Part shown: piece after piece, positions 1-11,211 of the stretch
Numbering within the stretch: the first letter of the stretch is position 1
Layout: each line of letters begins with the position of its first letter
From: Crossaster papposus
Taxonomy: Eukaryota; Echinodermata; Asteroidea; Velatida; Solasteridae
Assembly: GCA_037893245.1 (NCBI GenBank)
Contig: JBAIAA010000025.1
Coordinates: 1,054,001-1,118,000, forward strand
DNA: 64,000 nt
Direction of reading: 5' to 3'
Notes under the pieces: generated by a model
Database searches by the model: none
Told to the model about the DNA's origin: nothing
The model's input: the letters and a program-made list of their open reading frames with translations, nothing else
Translations under genes and position numbers: made by a program

Positions 1-45
1 CATTTTATAAGCAAACTAATGGTAGACCTACATAATTGTTCGCGG

Positions 46-71
46 ATGTACATGTACATGTACATGTACAC
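46..71. repeat. TGTACA simple repeat
   Basis: Alternating TGTACA/CATGTA run of about 25 bp just upstream of the BEL/Pao element. Similar runs recur at 36.06-36.33 kb. The rest of 1-254 is noncoding; a 5' LTR is expected here but I could not match it to sequence after 5650. Confidence 0.8.
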
Positions 72-254
72 AGCGTGACATGTCGGCCACCGCGCGAATT
101 TCAAAACGAAGTGGCCGCCATTGCAATTTTGTTGACAACGCGGCGTTATAACGAAGGAGAAATTGCTTGAATATTGGGTTTTTAGGACTATATTGAGAAG
201 TTTGAAGGTAGGATGTGGTAACAGCAGTAAAGACAGTCTGTGTAGGTCTAGGTT

Positions 255-1500
255 ATGTTTGGAAAGTTTGTGCGTACCGAAGTTACGCTGCATTTTTGCA
301 CTCATTTTATCAAGGATGATTACACCGAGACAACGCATCAGGAAATGAACCCGCCGAATCCCACTCCGGAAAATAAATCTGGTCCTTCATCTCCAAACGC
401 TAACTCACTAAAAGTTACTGAAAAGAATTCCACCCCGGAAAATAAATCTGGCCCTTCACCTCCGAACGCTAACTTACTAAAGGCTACTGAAGAGAACAGA
501 CAGTTCATGACATCTACATCCGACATGAAGCCACCAACAGAAGATGCAATTGGAGTCTGCTGGAACAACAGATTGCCTCAACCTGAACCAATCCTCTTCT
601 CCGGTGACCCCATGCAGTGCATCACATGGAAACAAGGCTAAACAATTCTCATCGAGCACCGTTCCCCCAGCCGACAGTTTCTTCTACCTGAAGAAATATA
701 TCAAGTGTGAAGCACTAAAACTAGTGCGTGGCTTCTCCCTTGTCAACGATGAATTCTCATACATGGAAGCAAAGAGGGCTCTCGACAAACGATTCAGAGA
801 TCCCTTCATCGTGTCCAATGCATTTCGAGACAAGCTGGACTCATGGCCGACTGTGGCCCCTAAGGATGCACACGGACTGAGACGGCAATCGGACTTTCTT
901 TGTCAGTGCCAAACAGCCTTGGAGAGGAATGGTGACCTCGACCATCTAAACGACGAGAGAGAAAACAGAAAGATTCTGGACAGATTACCAGAATGGTTGA
1001 TCGTGAGATGGGGACGCACGGTGTCAAACTGGAAGGAGAGAAATGGGAGCTATTCACCATTTCAGACATTTGCTTCCTTTGTGGAAAGGAAAGCTGACAT
1101 CGCTTGTGACCCTGTCACATCCGTCTACAGTCTAAGAGAAGAACGACATGAAAAGAGAAAATCATACGCTGGTGCAAGGTCGTTTTCCACTAGTGTGTCT
1201 ACTAGCAAACCCCCCAAGCAGCAACCCGAAGACAGGGCCTACACTTGCACCTGTTCGCTGTGCAAGAAATTGCACAATCTTGATAACTGTGATGTGTTTG
1301 CAGCAAAAACCCTTTAAGATCGAAAGGTCTACATCAAAGAAAGAGGTCTGTGTTTTTGATGTCTTTGGCCAGGCCATAGATCAAAGGATTGCAGGAAAAG
1401 AAATACCTGCGCAGTTTGCAAGAAGCGACATCCGACCCTGCTACATGGTGACACAGGCAGGAACCAGACTGAACCGTGGGTCCAGAGAAGAGAGAGGGGT
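255..1500 (+). pseudogene. gag: BEL/Pao gag region (DUF1759 plus zinc knuckles), frameshifted
   Basis: The first frame (255-641) has a Pro/Ser/Asn-rich N-terminus with a 25-residue direct repeat (two copies containing PENKSGP) and ends in the start of DUF1759 (PQPEPILFSGDP). The domain continues in another frame (544-1317) with YLKKYIKCEA and the Ala/Lys-rich helices typical of BEL capsid-like regions. A Cys/His cluster (CSLCKKLHNLDNC) follows at the end, and a second knuckle pair (CRKRNTCAVCKKRH) is readable in a third frame at about 1330-1480. It would form the particle shell and bind RNA. The copy is dead. Confidence 0.8.
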
Positions 1501-1619
1501 ACACCTCAGTAAACCCATACACAACTAGTGTTTGCCATATGAACGCAAACAAAGACATTGCCAAGAGTACCATGGTAGTTCCAGTTTGGTTGTCACATCA
1601 GTAAGGACATGAAGAGAGA

Positions 1620-1940
1620 ATGGTCTATGCTCTTCTCGATACCCAATCGGACACGTCATTCATCCTCGACTCCACCAAGACTTTGATGGGTCTGAAAGGT
1701 GTAAAGGTCAACCTCTTCCTCTCTACAATGTCCAGCAAGGACGAGAAGGTCCCCAGAGAGAGAGTAGAACGACTAGCTGTTCGTACTCACAACAGCGATA
1801 AGAAAATCCTGCTCCCAGCAACCTACTCAAGAAACATCATGCCTGCTAACAGAAGTCACATCCCTAATCCTGATATGGCAAGCTTTTGCGACTGCAGGAG
1901 CACCTGCTTCCAGTTCAGCCATGTGAGATCGGTATTCTAA
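1620..1940 (+). pseudogene. BEL/Pao aspartic protease (DUF1758-like) fragment
   Basis: A 106-residue open stretch begins VYALLDTQSD. The D-T-Q-S-D segment with the following hydrophobic strand is the catalytic turn of DUF1758-family proteases in BEL/Pao polyproteins. Such enzymes mature the Gag-Pol precursor. The retroviral-type second half (Gly-rich flap, Ile-Gly-x-D) is only partly visible, and the frame breaks at 1940. A possible IGYD remnant follows at about 1931-1950 in another frame. Confidence 0.7.
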
Positions 1941-2044
1941 TCGGATACGACTGCACCAAGGCCTTGGCCCCACGGTAAGTTATCCCACCAGTTGATGAAG
2001 GACCTTATGGGCTGAGGACAGACTTAGGATGGAGCAGTGTTGGT

Positions 2045-3382
2045 GTGATGAAGCCTGATGAGTATGAGAGCTGTGTAGATGACAAGTCATCGTTTAGTCA
2101 TCGTTTGACAGCCCGTTTGACAGCCCTGACTCACAACAGTGAAAAAATGAAGAGTCGTGTAGTGTTCACCCAAGGCATAGCAGCAAAGAAGGACATTGGG
2201 CCCCTTCAAGTGACACGCTTGCTGGAAGCTGATTTCTGTAAAGCAAAGAATGGAAATTCATCATTTTCACAGAACGATGTCCAGTTTCTGAGCATTATGG
2301 AAGAAACCATCCACCTCACAGCGGATGGCCACTATGAGACAGCTTTGCCTTTCAAGAACGGTGAACCCAACCTACCGAACAACAAGTTCATGGCGAGCAA
2401 GAGACTTTGACACCTTCGAAGCAAATTCGAACAAGATGGAGAATACCACCAGAGGTATTCCAAGCTAATGGACGCACTTATTACAGACGGGTACGCTGAA
2501 CCAGTGCCCAACACCGTTCACCGTGATAGTCCCGCTTGGTACATTCCACATCATGGGGTCCAGCAACCCAACAAGCTAATAGTTGTCTTTGACTGCAGCG
2601 CACAGTACAAGGATGAATCACTCAGCTCTCACCTGCTTACAGAACCAGACCTGACCAACAAACTGGTAGGAGTGCTCTGCAGATTCAGACAGGAAAACAT
2701 TGCGTTCATGTGTGATGTTAAGGAGATGTTTCACCAGTTCAGGGTCAGTGCCAACCACAGAGATTACTTGAGGTTTCTTTGGTGGCCGAGTGGAAACTAT
2801 CGTCAACTGCCAGGTGAATTCCGCATGAAGGTAGGCCTACATCTGTTTGGGGCAGGGTCCTCCCCTGGATGATTAAACTTCGCACTCAAGCAACTAGCAA
2901 AAGATCATGTGACAGAGTTCGGCAGAGAAGTGACTGATTTTGTACTCCACGACTTCTATGTTGATGATGGGCTAAGGTCTGTCAAGTCCGAGAAGGAAGC
3001 AATTGACATGATAACCGGAACCAGACAACTTTGCAAGAAAGGAGGCCTCCATCTACACAAATTCGTCTCAAACTCGAGGGAGGTGCTTAACTCCGTACCA
3101 GTTGAGGATCGAGCAAAGGGCATCAGAGAGGTCAATCTTCTTCGTGATGATCTCTCGATTGAAAGAGCCCTCGGGGTGCAATGGTGCACCGAATCAGACT
3201 CATTTAACTTCAGGATCGCGCTTCAAGACAAACCCCTTACCAGAAGAGGCATTCTGTCCACCGTAATGTCGGTCTATGACCCACTGGGCTTGCTGGCACC
3301 TGTTGTGCTGGTTGGAAAAGAGATCATTCAGGAACTATGTAGAGAGTCCGTCAGGTGGAATGACCCACTTCCAGAGAACTGA
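2045..3382 (+). pseudogene. pol: BEL/Pao reverse transcriptase, frameshifted
   Basis: Three consecutive frames carry the RT. 2045-2410 is the protease-RT linker. 2468-2872 has FDCSAQYKDESL and the MCDVKEMFHQ box that holds the first catalytic Asp. 2909-3382 has FYVDDGL, the YxDD active site, followed by the thumb and the LGVQW / YDPLGLLAP segment typical of Pao-type polymerases. The enzyme copies element RNA into DNA in cytoplasmic particles. Breaks near 2410 and 2872 inactivate this copy. Confidence 0.88.
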
Positions 3383-3399
3383 GAGCAAGATGGGAAAGG

Positions 3400-3850
3400 T
3401 GGAGAAATGACAAGGGAAACCTACAGTCACTGTCCATAAAGAGATGCTACAAACCTGCTGACTTTGGTGAGGTACAGACGGACCATCTGCATCACTTCTC
3501 TGATGCCAGCAACTCCGGTTACGGCCAGTGCTCTTACTTGAGACTTACCAATTACAAGGGAAGAGTGCACTGCGTGTTGGTGATGGGGAAGTCTAGAGTT
3601 GCACCACTGAAGCCTGTGACAATACCTTGCCTCGAATTGACTGCCGCTGTAGTCTCCGTCAGAGTCAGCTCATTCTTAAGGAAGAAACAACATCTCAACT
3701 ACGAGGAGTTCCTTTGGACAGACAGCAGTGTGGTCTTGGAATACATTGGCAACGAATCAAAGCGTTTCCTCGTCTTCGTCGCCAACAGAATCAGGCAGAT
3801 CAGGGACGTCTCCTCTCCTTCATAATGGCGTCACGTAGACACACAAAATA
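3400..3850 (+). pseudogene. BEL/Pao RNase H region
   Basis: Readable segments include FSDASNSGYG (about 3490-3530, a first catalytic-Asp motif, in frame with the continuation) and CLELTAAVVSVRVS followed by LWTDSSVVLEYI, which match the E and second D motifs of RNase H. It would degrade the RNA strand during reverse transcription. From about 3850 to 4214 coding similarity to the integrase linker remains but the frame is broken. Confidence 0.7.
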
Positions 3851-4214
3851 ATCCGGCAGATGCGGCATTCCGGGCTTGACAGTCAACTCGCAGAAACGTC
3901 ACTTTGGCTTTCTGGACCAGAAATGCTGTGGAGGGAGAAAATTCCAAGTTGTGATGATCAGCCAAGCTTCGACATAGAACAAGACGATCCAGAGGTGAAG
4001 AAGATTCAAGCTCACGCAACCAGTACTAACCAACCTTAATTCGAGTTTGACCGCTTGAACCGCTTCTCACAGTCCACCTGATACAAAGCCAAAAGGGCAG
4101 TTGCAAATTGTCTGAACTTCCTCTCTCGTCTGAGGAGACGTTGCGAGCTGAAACATCGTCCACCATAACGCAGCCCCAGTTGCGCCTGTCAAGGCAGAGG
4201 TAACCGCCGAAGAC

Positions 4215-5345
4215 TTGCATCGGCCCGAGTTGATGATACTGCAGAAAGAGACCTTTGCTAATGAGACTTCTATCCTCGAATCCTTGAGAAATGATGGTGG
4301 AACCGAAAGAAAAATCAGACGCCGTGCAAAGAAGGCCAGTCGTCTCCACAGCTTGGATCCCTTTCTTGACAAAGATGTAATGCTAAAAGTGGGAGGTCGT
4401 ATTAGAAGATCTGACGAGTCCTTTGAAACTAAACACCCAGCCATTCTACCCCAAAGGCATCATTTAACAGAGTTAGTGATCAGCCATTATCACCAGCAGA
4501 CCGCCCTGCACCAAGGACAAGGGATGACACCTATAACTTGCTGAGAGCAAGCGGCTTTTGGATAGTAGGAGGTAGCGGTGCAGTCTCCAGATTTATCAAA
4601 AGGTGCGTTACCTGCCACAGACTCCGCAGTTCTACCCGGACACAGAAGATGGCAGATCTACCCCAAGATAGGATCACACCAGCACCACCGGTTTTTTTAT
4701 TGTGAAATGGACTGTTTCGGGCCATTTGTGATCAAGGAGGGTAGAAATGAGCTGAAAATGTATGGTCTCCTTTTCACTTGCATGTCCTCAAGAGCTGTAC
4801 ATATTGAGACTCTGTGTTCATTGAGTACAGATGCCTTCATAAATAGTCTCCGAAGATTTCTGGCCTTGCGTGGTCCAGTAACCCAACTCCGATCAGACAG
4901 AGGGACAAATTTCATTGGAGCAGAAGATGAGTTTGAGAAAGCACGTGCTGAGATTAATCACCAGAAGATTAAAGATGTCCTGTTAAAGGATGGATACGAG
5001 TATGTGCGGTTCAACTTCAACGTTCCTTCTGAAAGCCACATGAGTGGAGCATGGGAACGACTGATTCGATCCACCCGCAGTATTCTACAAACCTTGATGC
5101 ATCAGTCTGGCCTTCAGCTCGATGATGAGTCTCTGCGTATATTCCTGTACGAGGCAACAGCAATAATCAACAGCAGACCACTAACAGTCGACCCCCTGAG
5201 AGACCCTACCGGTCTTGAACCCTTGACTCCAAACCACTTGCTGGCAATTAAGTCGAAAGTACTCCTTCCGCCTCCGGGAAACTTCCAGCGAGAGGACTTG
5301 TACTTGACAAAGCGATGGACGGAGGAGAGTGCAACATCTAGTTAA
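4215..5345 (+). pseudogene. BEL/Pao integrase (zinc-binding plus DDE core)
   Basis: 4215-4544 carries the His pair of the HHCC zinc domain (HHLTELVISHYHQQTALHQGQ). The Cys pair (RCVTCHRL-like) follows across a frameshift near 4600. 4578-5345 holds the catalytic core: the first Asp in CEMDCFGPF, the second in RSDRGTNFIGAEDEFE, and the Glu in SGAWERLIRSTRS. It would insert the cDNA into the chromosome. The core is the best preserved part of this copy, with a 250-residue uninterrupted frame. Confidence 0.88.
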
Positions 5346-5649
5346 TAAGTTCTGGACGCGTTGGAAGAGAGAATTTCTGCAGAGTCTGCAAGCTCGGCAA
5401 AAGTGGACACAACCTCGAAGAGCCTGTGTCGGAGATGTTGTGATCGTGAAGGATGAGGACACTTCACGGAATCATTGGTCACTGGCACGGATCAAGGAAG
5501 TCTATCCATCTGACGACAGACATGTCCGCAAGGTGAAACTGGCAATGGGCGACACGCAGATTGACAACCAAGGAAAGCGCATCAAGCCTCTTAGATTTCT
5601 GGAATGCCCAATCCACAAACTGGTTTTTGTCTTTCCAGCAGAGCCTTGA
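5329..5649 (+). CDS. BEL/Pao C-terminal DUF5641-like domain
   Basis: A 106-residue frame beginning near VNKFWTRWKREFLQSLQ, then the basic GDVVIVKDEDTSRNHWSLARI segment and a conserved end around RPLRFLE-like residues. This domain closes most BEL/Pao polyproteins after the integrase and resembles a DNA-binding SH3-like tail. It overlaps the integrase frame by 17 bp in another frame, so a single frameshift separates them. Stop at 5647-5649. Confidence 0.8.
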   Translation: MQHLVNKFWTRWKREFLQSLQARQKWTQPRRACVGDVVIVKDEDTSRNHWSLARIKEVYPSDDRHVRKVKLAMGDTQIDNQGKRIKPLRFLECPIHKLVFVFPAEP

Positions 5650-6490
5650 AGAGACCAAGGTATGTCCATACAGGAGACTGGGAAAATCCCCACCGGATGA
5701 GCCAGTACTGTTAAATTTAAGACACCATTTCTAATGACATTTGAAACCACGTTGATTCAAGAATAGTATGCAGATATATGCAAATCGTTCGAGTTGAAGA
5801 CATGATTTTTTTAATTCAGCATTAATCAGCTGTTAAATTTGTGTAAGGGATCGGGTAAATTGTTAATTTACCGTTAATTTACCGTGTAGTGCCTTTAAGC
5901 ATAAAGCCTAGACCACCCCTTTAAAGAGTTGTTTACAATTCGCCACAACGCACGCAGTGTGTCGTTTAGTGTCCTTATACGCAAAACCTAAAATAGGGCT
6001 GGACTGGCTTTTAGCATAATACTTGTTGTAATTTCGGTATATATTATACAAATTATTAAAATATACATGTTGATTAATTTTGGGTGGTTTCTAGGTACAC
6101 TTGAATCATAATTAAAAAGGCCTTTTTGTGCGCAGAGCGAATAGATACAAAAGTTCGGGGATCGTGATTTGGCCTCCTGTAGCGTCAGCTCAAACTGCTC
6201 TTATTCCTCCATGCTCAAACTAAGATATGGGAAGGGCGAAACCTTCATTATGGTGAGACAATTTTGTTAACGTTTGCATGTTTAACTCGCCTCTCTCATC
6301 ACATCATGTGTATGAGGGTTTCCATAAAAGAGTTGGGAACAACTAGTTAATGTTTTATGAACTTTCGAAACAAAGGGTTGACCAGAAACTTGTGTAATTC
6401 TGCGCTCCTCGCATGTTCTATTTTTGGCTGCCCAACGTTAAGCGTATCGCGCAGTATATTGTTGTATTGATATGTGCACACGTAAATGTA
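5650..6490. other. Noncoding; probable BEL/Pao 3' LTR or flank
   Basis: No coding signal. An LTR could start near 5832 (TGTTAAATTTG), followed by a 13-bp direct duplication (GTTAATTTACC twice, about 5858-5884). I found no matching copy at the left edge, so an LTR is not claimed. Confidence 0.4.
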
Positions 6491-7068
6491 TCGTATGAAC
6501 GATGCCCACTTACATTTTATATACAGTGCGCGGTTAGGTTACATTTATTCGCGGTGTAAATGCAATACATTTGTGTGGGCAGAGCGCGCGGGCATAACGT
6601 ACAGAGTACTTATACTCGTGATATTTGGGTTGCGGTCTATTTTTATTCGCACAGCACTGAGACAAAGTAATATGTTTATGAACTGTTTTAAAACTCACAA
6701 TCATATTGTATGAGTAACAATCTTATTTTGTTTGTGATACTCTTAGTTAGCCTAAGCCTCAGCCCGATGTCAATTTGGATCAGTCTGACACCTGAACGCA
6801 AAGGATTTCTCAGTGTTGGGTGAGAACTTTAAATCTTTTACAAACTTTGAAATATACACACGCTACTTTATTCTTTACTAAGTGACGTGTATGACAATAA
6901 CTGTAACATGAACTTATGTGTAATTATTAGTGCATGGGTATATAAATGTTTACAATAAGATCGATTTAAATCCTTTCATTTCAGGGGTTCTCTTTCCTAT
7001 TAATCATTATGGAGGAATAAATATAATACTTATGGACCGTCATCAGTTTCACGGTGGTGAATTTTATT
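6491..7068 (+). repeat. Dispersed repeat R, copy 1 (possible gypsy-I LTR)
   Basis: This segment matches 24155-24240 plus 27103-27575 almost base for base, apart from small indels including a 19-bp extra piece near 6531-6550. Similarity resumes briefly at about 7200-7240 against 27580-27620, so copy 1 has about 130 extra bp at 7069-7199. The two copies bracket gypsy-I, which makes an LTR origin attractive, but the outer ends do not agree cleanly. Confidence 0.75.
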
Positions 7069-7163
7069 TGCTCCCTGACCTTGAGACACCTCCCTACCCC
7101 GTTGATCAGGGGTAAGCGGTCGACAACCCAGTTGTCCCCCGGCCCATCGTGGGATTTACTACA

Positions 7164-7186
7164 GAAGTGGCGTCGTAGACAGGATT
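7164..7186 (+). promoter_or_regulatory. Candidate primer-binding site of gypsy-I
   Basis: A sequence ending in ACA (7161-7163) is followed after four bases by TGGCGTCGTAGACAGG. A TGG-initial stretch a few bases inside an LTR end is the usual form of a tRNA primer-binding site, and gag begins about 470 bp downstream. The tRNA was not identified and no LTR pair confirms it. Confidence 0.35.
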
Positions 7187-7641
7187 AGAGAGCGGAAGTC
7201 GATGCAAAATTACTGAAAGCCAATTAGAACCCCGGCACTTATATTAACATTTTGGCATTGATCTACATTTACATGTAAATGGTAAATTCAGTCGGATGCA
7301 GAATTGAGTTTAGAAAGAAAAAACAAATCTGCATTGAACATAATTTGCAAAAAATTTTGGCAAAAGCTATAACGCTTAATGGTATTTCTTATTTGAAAAA
7401 ATAAATAAATACCAGACTCTCTGTGTACTTGTAAATTTTATATTAACGAGATGAGGTCAGCTAGTTGTATAGGGCCTACCTATATTGGCAGGTTAGTTTG
7501 TTACTTGCGCTATACAACGTTTTTATCTGTGTACGATTATTGACTGGAATCAAGCTGCACGTCATAGAGTAGTGCATGTACTTGTAAGCACGTGCGTTGA
7601 ACCCCACACTGATTTATTGCGAACCTTGCAATATCTGAGCA
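7187..7641 (+). other. Leader between candidate PBS and gypsy-I gag
   Basis: AT-rich noncoding sequence, consistent with a retrotransposon 5' leader. No other feature seen. Confidence 0.4.
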
Positions 7642-8019
7642 ATGGCGTTGAACGATGGGCTCGCAGAACTGCTGGCTAAGTCGAACGAAGCATTTGCCGC
7701 GACTCTCTCGGGCGCGCTCCAAAACATTAAAATAACTCGCAGCCCTAAGTTCAGCGTTCCAAAATTATGTGGTCCGCCAAGAAAACCTGGGGATTTGACT
7801 TTTAATGAATGGATTGATGAATTCGGGGATTATTCAAGGCAACTCGGGCTTGGCGATGAAGAAAAAGTGGGGGATATGATAGATCATTTGAGTGGTGTAG
7901 CAAAAGAGGAAATTATGTGCGCCCCTAAAGATGAACGAAACACGTATGTAAAAATGGCGTCTCTATTCCAAAGCCGCTTTGGGCCACTGGGGAGTGTTTC
8001 TTCTCTAACTAGCGCCTTG

Positions 8020-8023
8020 TACG
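8020..8023. repeat. Gypsy-II target-site duplication, left
   Basis: TACG directly before the left LTR, matching TACG at 16102-16105. Deleting the element plus one TACG restores continuous gypsy-I gag coding sense. Confidence 0.8.
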
Positions 8024-8807
8024 TGTAGCCCAGAAAACTGGTCCGCTTACAAAACTTAAAAAAAAAAGGATTTAGTCGTGGGGATACTCGCTAATTAAAA
8101 GTCTGTACCAGGGATCTTTAGTGAAAAGGCGCGAGGAGATAATATTTAGGAGATAAAAACAGTGATTTTAGTTCCGCACAAATTACAAAAAAAAAATTTA
8201 TTTGTCACTCTAAAACTTAACACTTAACATGCGGTCTATAGGATAGACTACACTTAAAAATAAAGCAAGAATAAATCAAAATGTCAGATAACCAGGTTCA
8301 CAAAAATAATAATTGAGATGATTTTTGTAATGGAACTGGAAAAAAAGGAATTTATTCGAAAAAGAAAAAAAAGCTTTTGGCTAAATATAAAAAAATCAAC
8401 TTAACGAAAGAATCAGAAACTAAATTTATGAAAACCAACACAGCATTAAAGCAGGTCACAAGAAAACAACAGCTTAAACAACCGAACCAAGCGACAGACC
8501 TAACTTTCAGGGCTGGAAATTAGTGAAAATGAAGTCAAACTGAGGTACATGTATGTGTGTCCTCTTCTCTGCCAGTCTGCAAACTGAAGCTGGGACCACA
8601 TGGTCTGACCACAAGATCCTAGGCAGGGACTGTTTATCTAACACAGGGGGTCACACTACCTGTTACCCTGTCAATACCAGACTTAATGCATGGACCAGAC
8701 ACATGTCAACAGGTCAAATTAAACTTCTAGAAACAAATATACACGGGGGTGGAACTCCTATAACAAACAAAACCAAATTAATTTAAGTGATAAGTGCCCC
8801 TGTTACA
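8024..8807 (-). repeat. Gypsy-II LTR, left complete copy
   Basis: 784 bp, on the minus strand beginning TGTAACAGGGGCAC. Nearly identical to 15330-16101; differences include an 11-bp insertion (around 8117) and scattered substitutions. It is followed not by element interior but by host sequence, so it behaves like a solo LTR. Confidence 0.88.
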
Positions 8808-9551
8808 TACGCACGCGTACAGCTTGAGGGTGAGTCTCTTGCAGAGAGCGCCTATGAGGCTTCATGACAGAATGGAACAAGCCTGCGGAGAACGAGAGCG
8901 TGCGGCGCTGCGTTTGCTACGCGATGGATTTTTTCCAAGATTTTAGAAAAATGTGTATATGCACGTATTATTAAATGTTTAGATAAATTTAATATTTTGT
9001 CCAAATCCCAATATGGATTCCGTAGTAAACATTCAACTTCTCATGCCCTTTTAGATTTTATTGATAAGGTTTCTGAAGCAATTGATGACTCTAAGCACAC
9101 ACCGGGGATATTTCTTGACCTCTCAAAGGCGTTCGATACAATTGACCACGATATTTTATTGTATAAGCTTTCGTATTATGGTATTCGAGGAATTTCTCTT
9201 CAGTGGTTTAGGAGTTACCTCTCCAACAGATCCCAGTATGTATCTATAAATGGTATTAATTTAAACTCTAGAAACCTTTCACATGGTGTACCTCAAGGAT
9301 CCATATTGGGACCCTTGCTTTTTTTAATATACATTAATGATTTTATCAAATCCTCTTTTATATTGTTTGCCGATGACTCAAACATATTCTGTTCTCATAG
9401 TAACCTTACATATCTTATCAATAAGGTCAATATTGAACTCAAATTTGTTGCCAATTGGTTTAATGTCAATAAGCTATCTCTAAATATTACAAAAACCAAC
9501 TTTATGTTGTTCAGCAATTCTGCCACTGAAATTCCGTGTGAAGTAAAAATT
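8808..9551 (+). repeat. Duplicate of host gag piece plus LINE (from 16102-16847)
   Basis: Reproduces the sequence that follows the right LTR: TACG, about 120 bp of gypsy-I gag, then the 5' part of the LINE with its RT. The RT contains [26 protein letters not shown] and FADDSN. A 202-residue frame is open here (8997-9605), longer than in the parent copy because a T-run is one base shorter. The duplicate ends at an AACAA shared with the LTR. Confidence 0.85.
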
Positions 9552-9626
9552 AACAAATATACACGGGGTGGAACTCCTATAACAAACAAAACCAAATTAA
9601 TTTAAGTGATAAGTGCCCCTGTTACA
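9552..9626 (-). repeat. Gypsy-II LTR fragment (last 75 bp)
   Basis: Matches the terminal 75 bp of both complete LTRs, ends CTGTTACA, and borders the element interior directly. It is the remaining start of the true 3' LTR on the minus strand. Confidence 0.85.
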
Positions 9627-9639
9627 CTCTCGCCACCTC
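9627..9639 (-). promoter_or_regulatory. Gypsy-II polypurine tract
   Basis: On the minus strand a purine-rich run (GAGGTGGCGAGAG) lies immediately before the LTR start TGTAACAGG, the position where plus-strand DNA synthesis is primed in LTR retrotransposons. Confidence 0.6.
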
Positions 9640-9735
9640 AAATTATTGCTATCCCTAGCAATGGGGTAAACATAATGCCAGATCTTCTAAACTAAATACG
9701 TGTTTAACTTAGCTATACATTGTAGTCAGAAACCT

Positions 9736-11211
9736 TCACTGCCAGTCTCCAAATCGTCTTGGTGGGCGGACTTGTCTCCTTGGACGTTGGTGGACCACCA
9801 CCGGTGAACTTCTTCCAGAGTTGGGCGAACTGTCGGTGAATGCTTGTGACTCGTCATCCGAGCTGTCGCTGGAAAACTCCGACATCCCAGAGGCCATGGG
9901 GCTGTCGCCCGAAAGCGCTGTCCAGGGCTCTGGATCACGAAATCCTTCAGGTGGTGGAGAATGAAGTTGAGGCACTTCACTGGCCTCTTGGAACTTCATC
10001 GGGGGTGAGGGGAAGTACGGCTGCAGGTCAACATGAGCCTCTTCAGACTGCGGTGCTGGCGGAAGTAGATCAGCTAGTGACATGTCGTCCACGTCAAATG
10101 GGCAGATAGTCAGTAGATTCCGATGCAAGGTCCTCGACTTTGCGGAGCCGTACTGCTGTACGACATACACAGGTAGGCCTCCCAGCTTCCGTAAGACAGT
10201 GTAGGGTATCTCTTCCCACTTGTTCCTGAGCTTGCCTTTACCTCGTACTGACTTGTTGGCGACTAGGACGTGATCTCCAGGCTGTAGAGTGTCTTCCTGC
10301 ACCTTCTGGTTGTATGTGGAACTTTGTTTCTGCTGGGCCTTTTGTGTTGCATTCTGGACCTTCTCCCGTGCAACTTGAAGGTGTTTCTCCAATTGTTGGA
10401 TGTAGGAGGACTGGGGCCGGACTCCTTCCTTCTGTTGCCTGCGTGGGGTTATGACGTCCACTGGTAGCCTCGACTCGCTCAGGAACATTAAATAGAAAGG
10501 GGGATAACCTGTCGTCTCATGTTGTGAGCTGTTGTATGCGTACGTCATCGTTTGCAGGTACATCGCCCAGTTGATCTTTTGATGAGGCTCGAGGGTCCCC
10601 AACATGGACAAAAGAGTACGGTTGAATCGCTCTGTTATCCCGTTCCCCTGCGGATGATAAGGTGACGTCCTGTTTTCCTGGATACCCAGGAGGCGGCACA
10701 GTTCCTGTATCACGGCTGATTCAAAACACCTTCCCTGGTCCGAGTGGATGCGCTCTGGAATGCCGTAGTTTCTGCAGAACTTCTCCCACAGGACACGAGC
10801 TACGGTTGTTGCTGTTTCATCCCTTGTTGCATACGCTTGAGCATACCTGGTGTAATGGTCTGTTACTACCAAGACATGCTCAAACCCGCCTTTTGACCTC
10901 TCGAGTGACAGCAAATCCAAACATACCAGCTCCAACGGTCGGGTTGTCTGTATACTGTGGAGTTTGGCATGCCTTCGTGTGTCGGGAAGCTTTCTCAAAG
11001 CACATCTTTTACACTTTCTGACGTACTCTTTTGTCTCGGAGTGAAGACCTGGCCAGAAGTATCGGTCCTGTACTAGATGTACCGTCTTCTCGAAACCCAG
11101 GTGACCCATTTCATCATGAAGGTGTCTCAAGAAGGTGTCTCTGCGTTCTGGGCAAAACAGGGAGCAACTTTTCTCCTTGGTCCGTCTTCCAGCTGTATAG
11201 CAACAAGCCAT
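9736..11211 (-). CDS. Gypsy-II integrase
   Basis: 491-residue frame. It has an HHCC zinc domain (HLHDEMGHLG, then CKRCALRK), then the DDE core: Asp in LVCLDLLS, Asp in HSDQGRCFES, and Glu in NGITERFNRTL. A basic C-terminal GPY-like segment (NKWEEIPYTVLRKL) and a Ser/Pro-rich tail ending RRFGDWQ follow. It would integrate the cDNA. The start shown is only the first Met; the true frame joins the upstream RNase H frame through a one-base shift near 11150. The integrase itself shows no internal stop. Confidence 0.9.
   Translation of the reverse strand: MACCYTAGRRTKEKSCSLFCPERRDTFLRHLHDEMGHLGFEKTVHLVQDRYFWPGLHSETKEYVRKCKRCALRKLPDTRRHAKLHSIQTTRPLELVCLDLLSLERSKGGFEHVLVVTDHYTRYAQAYATRDETATTVARVLWEKFCRNYGIPERIHSDQGRCFESAVIQELCRLLGIQENRTSPYHPQGNGITERFNRTLLSMLGTLEPHQKINWAMYLQTMTYAYNSSQHETTGYPPFYLMFLSESRLPVDVITPRRQQKEGVRPQSSYIQQLEKHLQVAREKVQNATQKAQQKQSSTYNQKVQEDTLQPGDHVLVANKSVRGKGKLRNKWEEIPYTVLRKLGGLPVYVVQQYGSAKSRTLHRNLLTICPFDVDDMSLADLLPPAPQSEEAHVDLQPYFPSPPMKFQEASEVPQLHSPPPEGFRDPEPWTALSGDSPMASGMSEFSSDSSDDESQAFTDSSPNSGRSSPVVVHQRPRRQVRPPRRFGDWQ

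Larger units (their letters stand above)
255..5649 (+). mobile_element. Degenerate BEL/Pao LTR retrotransposon
   Basis: Domains lie on one strand in the BEL/Pao order: gag (DUF1759-like), zinc knuckles, DUF1758-type aspartic protease, RT with YVDD, Pao-type RNase H region, HHCC plus DDE integrase, and the C-terminal DUF5641-like domain. The reading frame changes at least six times (near 641, 1317, 1940, 2410, 2872, 3382 and 4544), so the copy cannot make a full polyprotein. I could not pair its LTRs; the 5' one probably lies partly outside the window. The family call rests on domain order and motifs and is secure; the boundaries are not. Confidence 0.9.

Noticed and set aside
8553..8786. 77-residue ORF also present at 15847-16080
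   Set aside because: It lies wholly inside the gypsy-II LTR; its duplication reflects LTR identity, not a gene.
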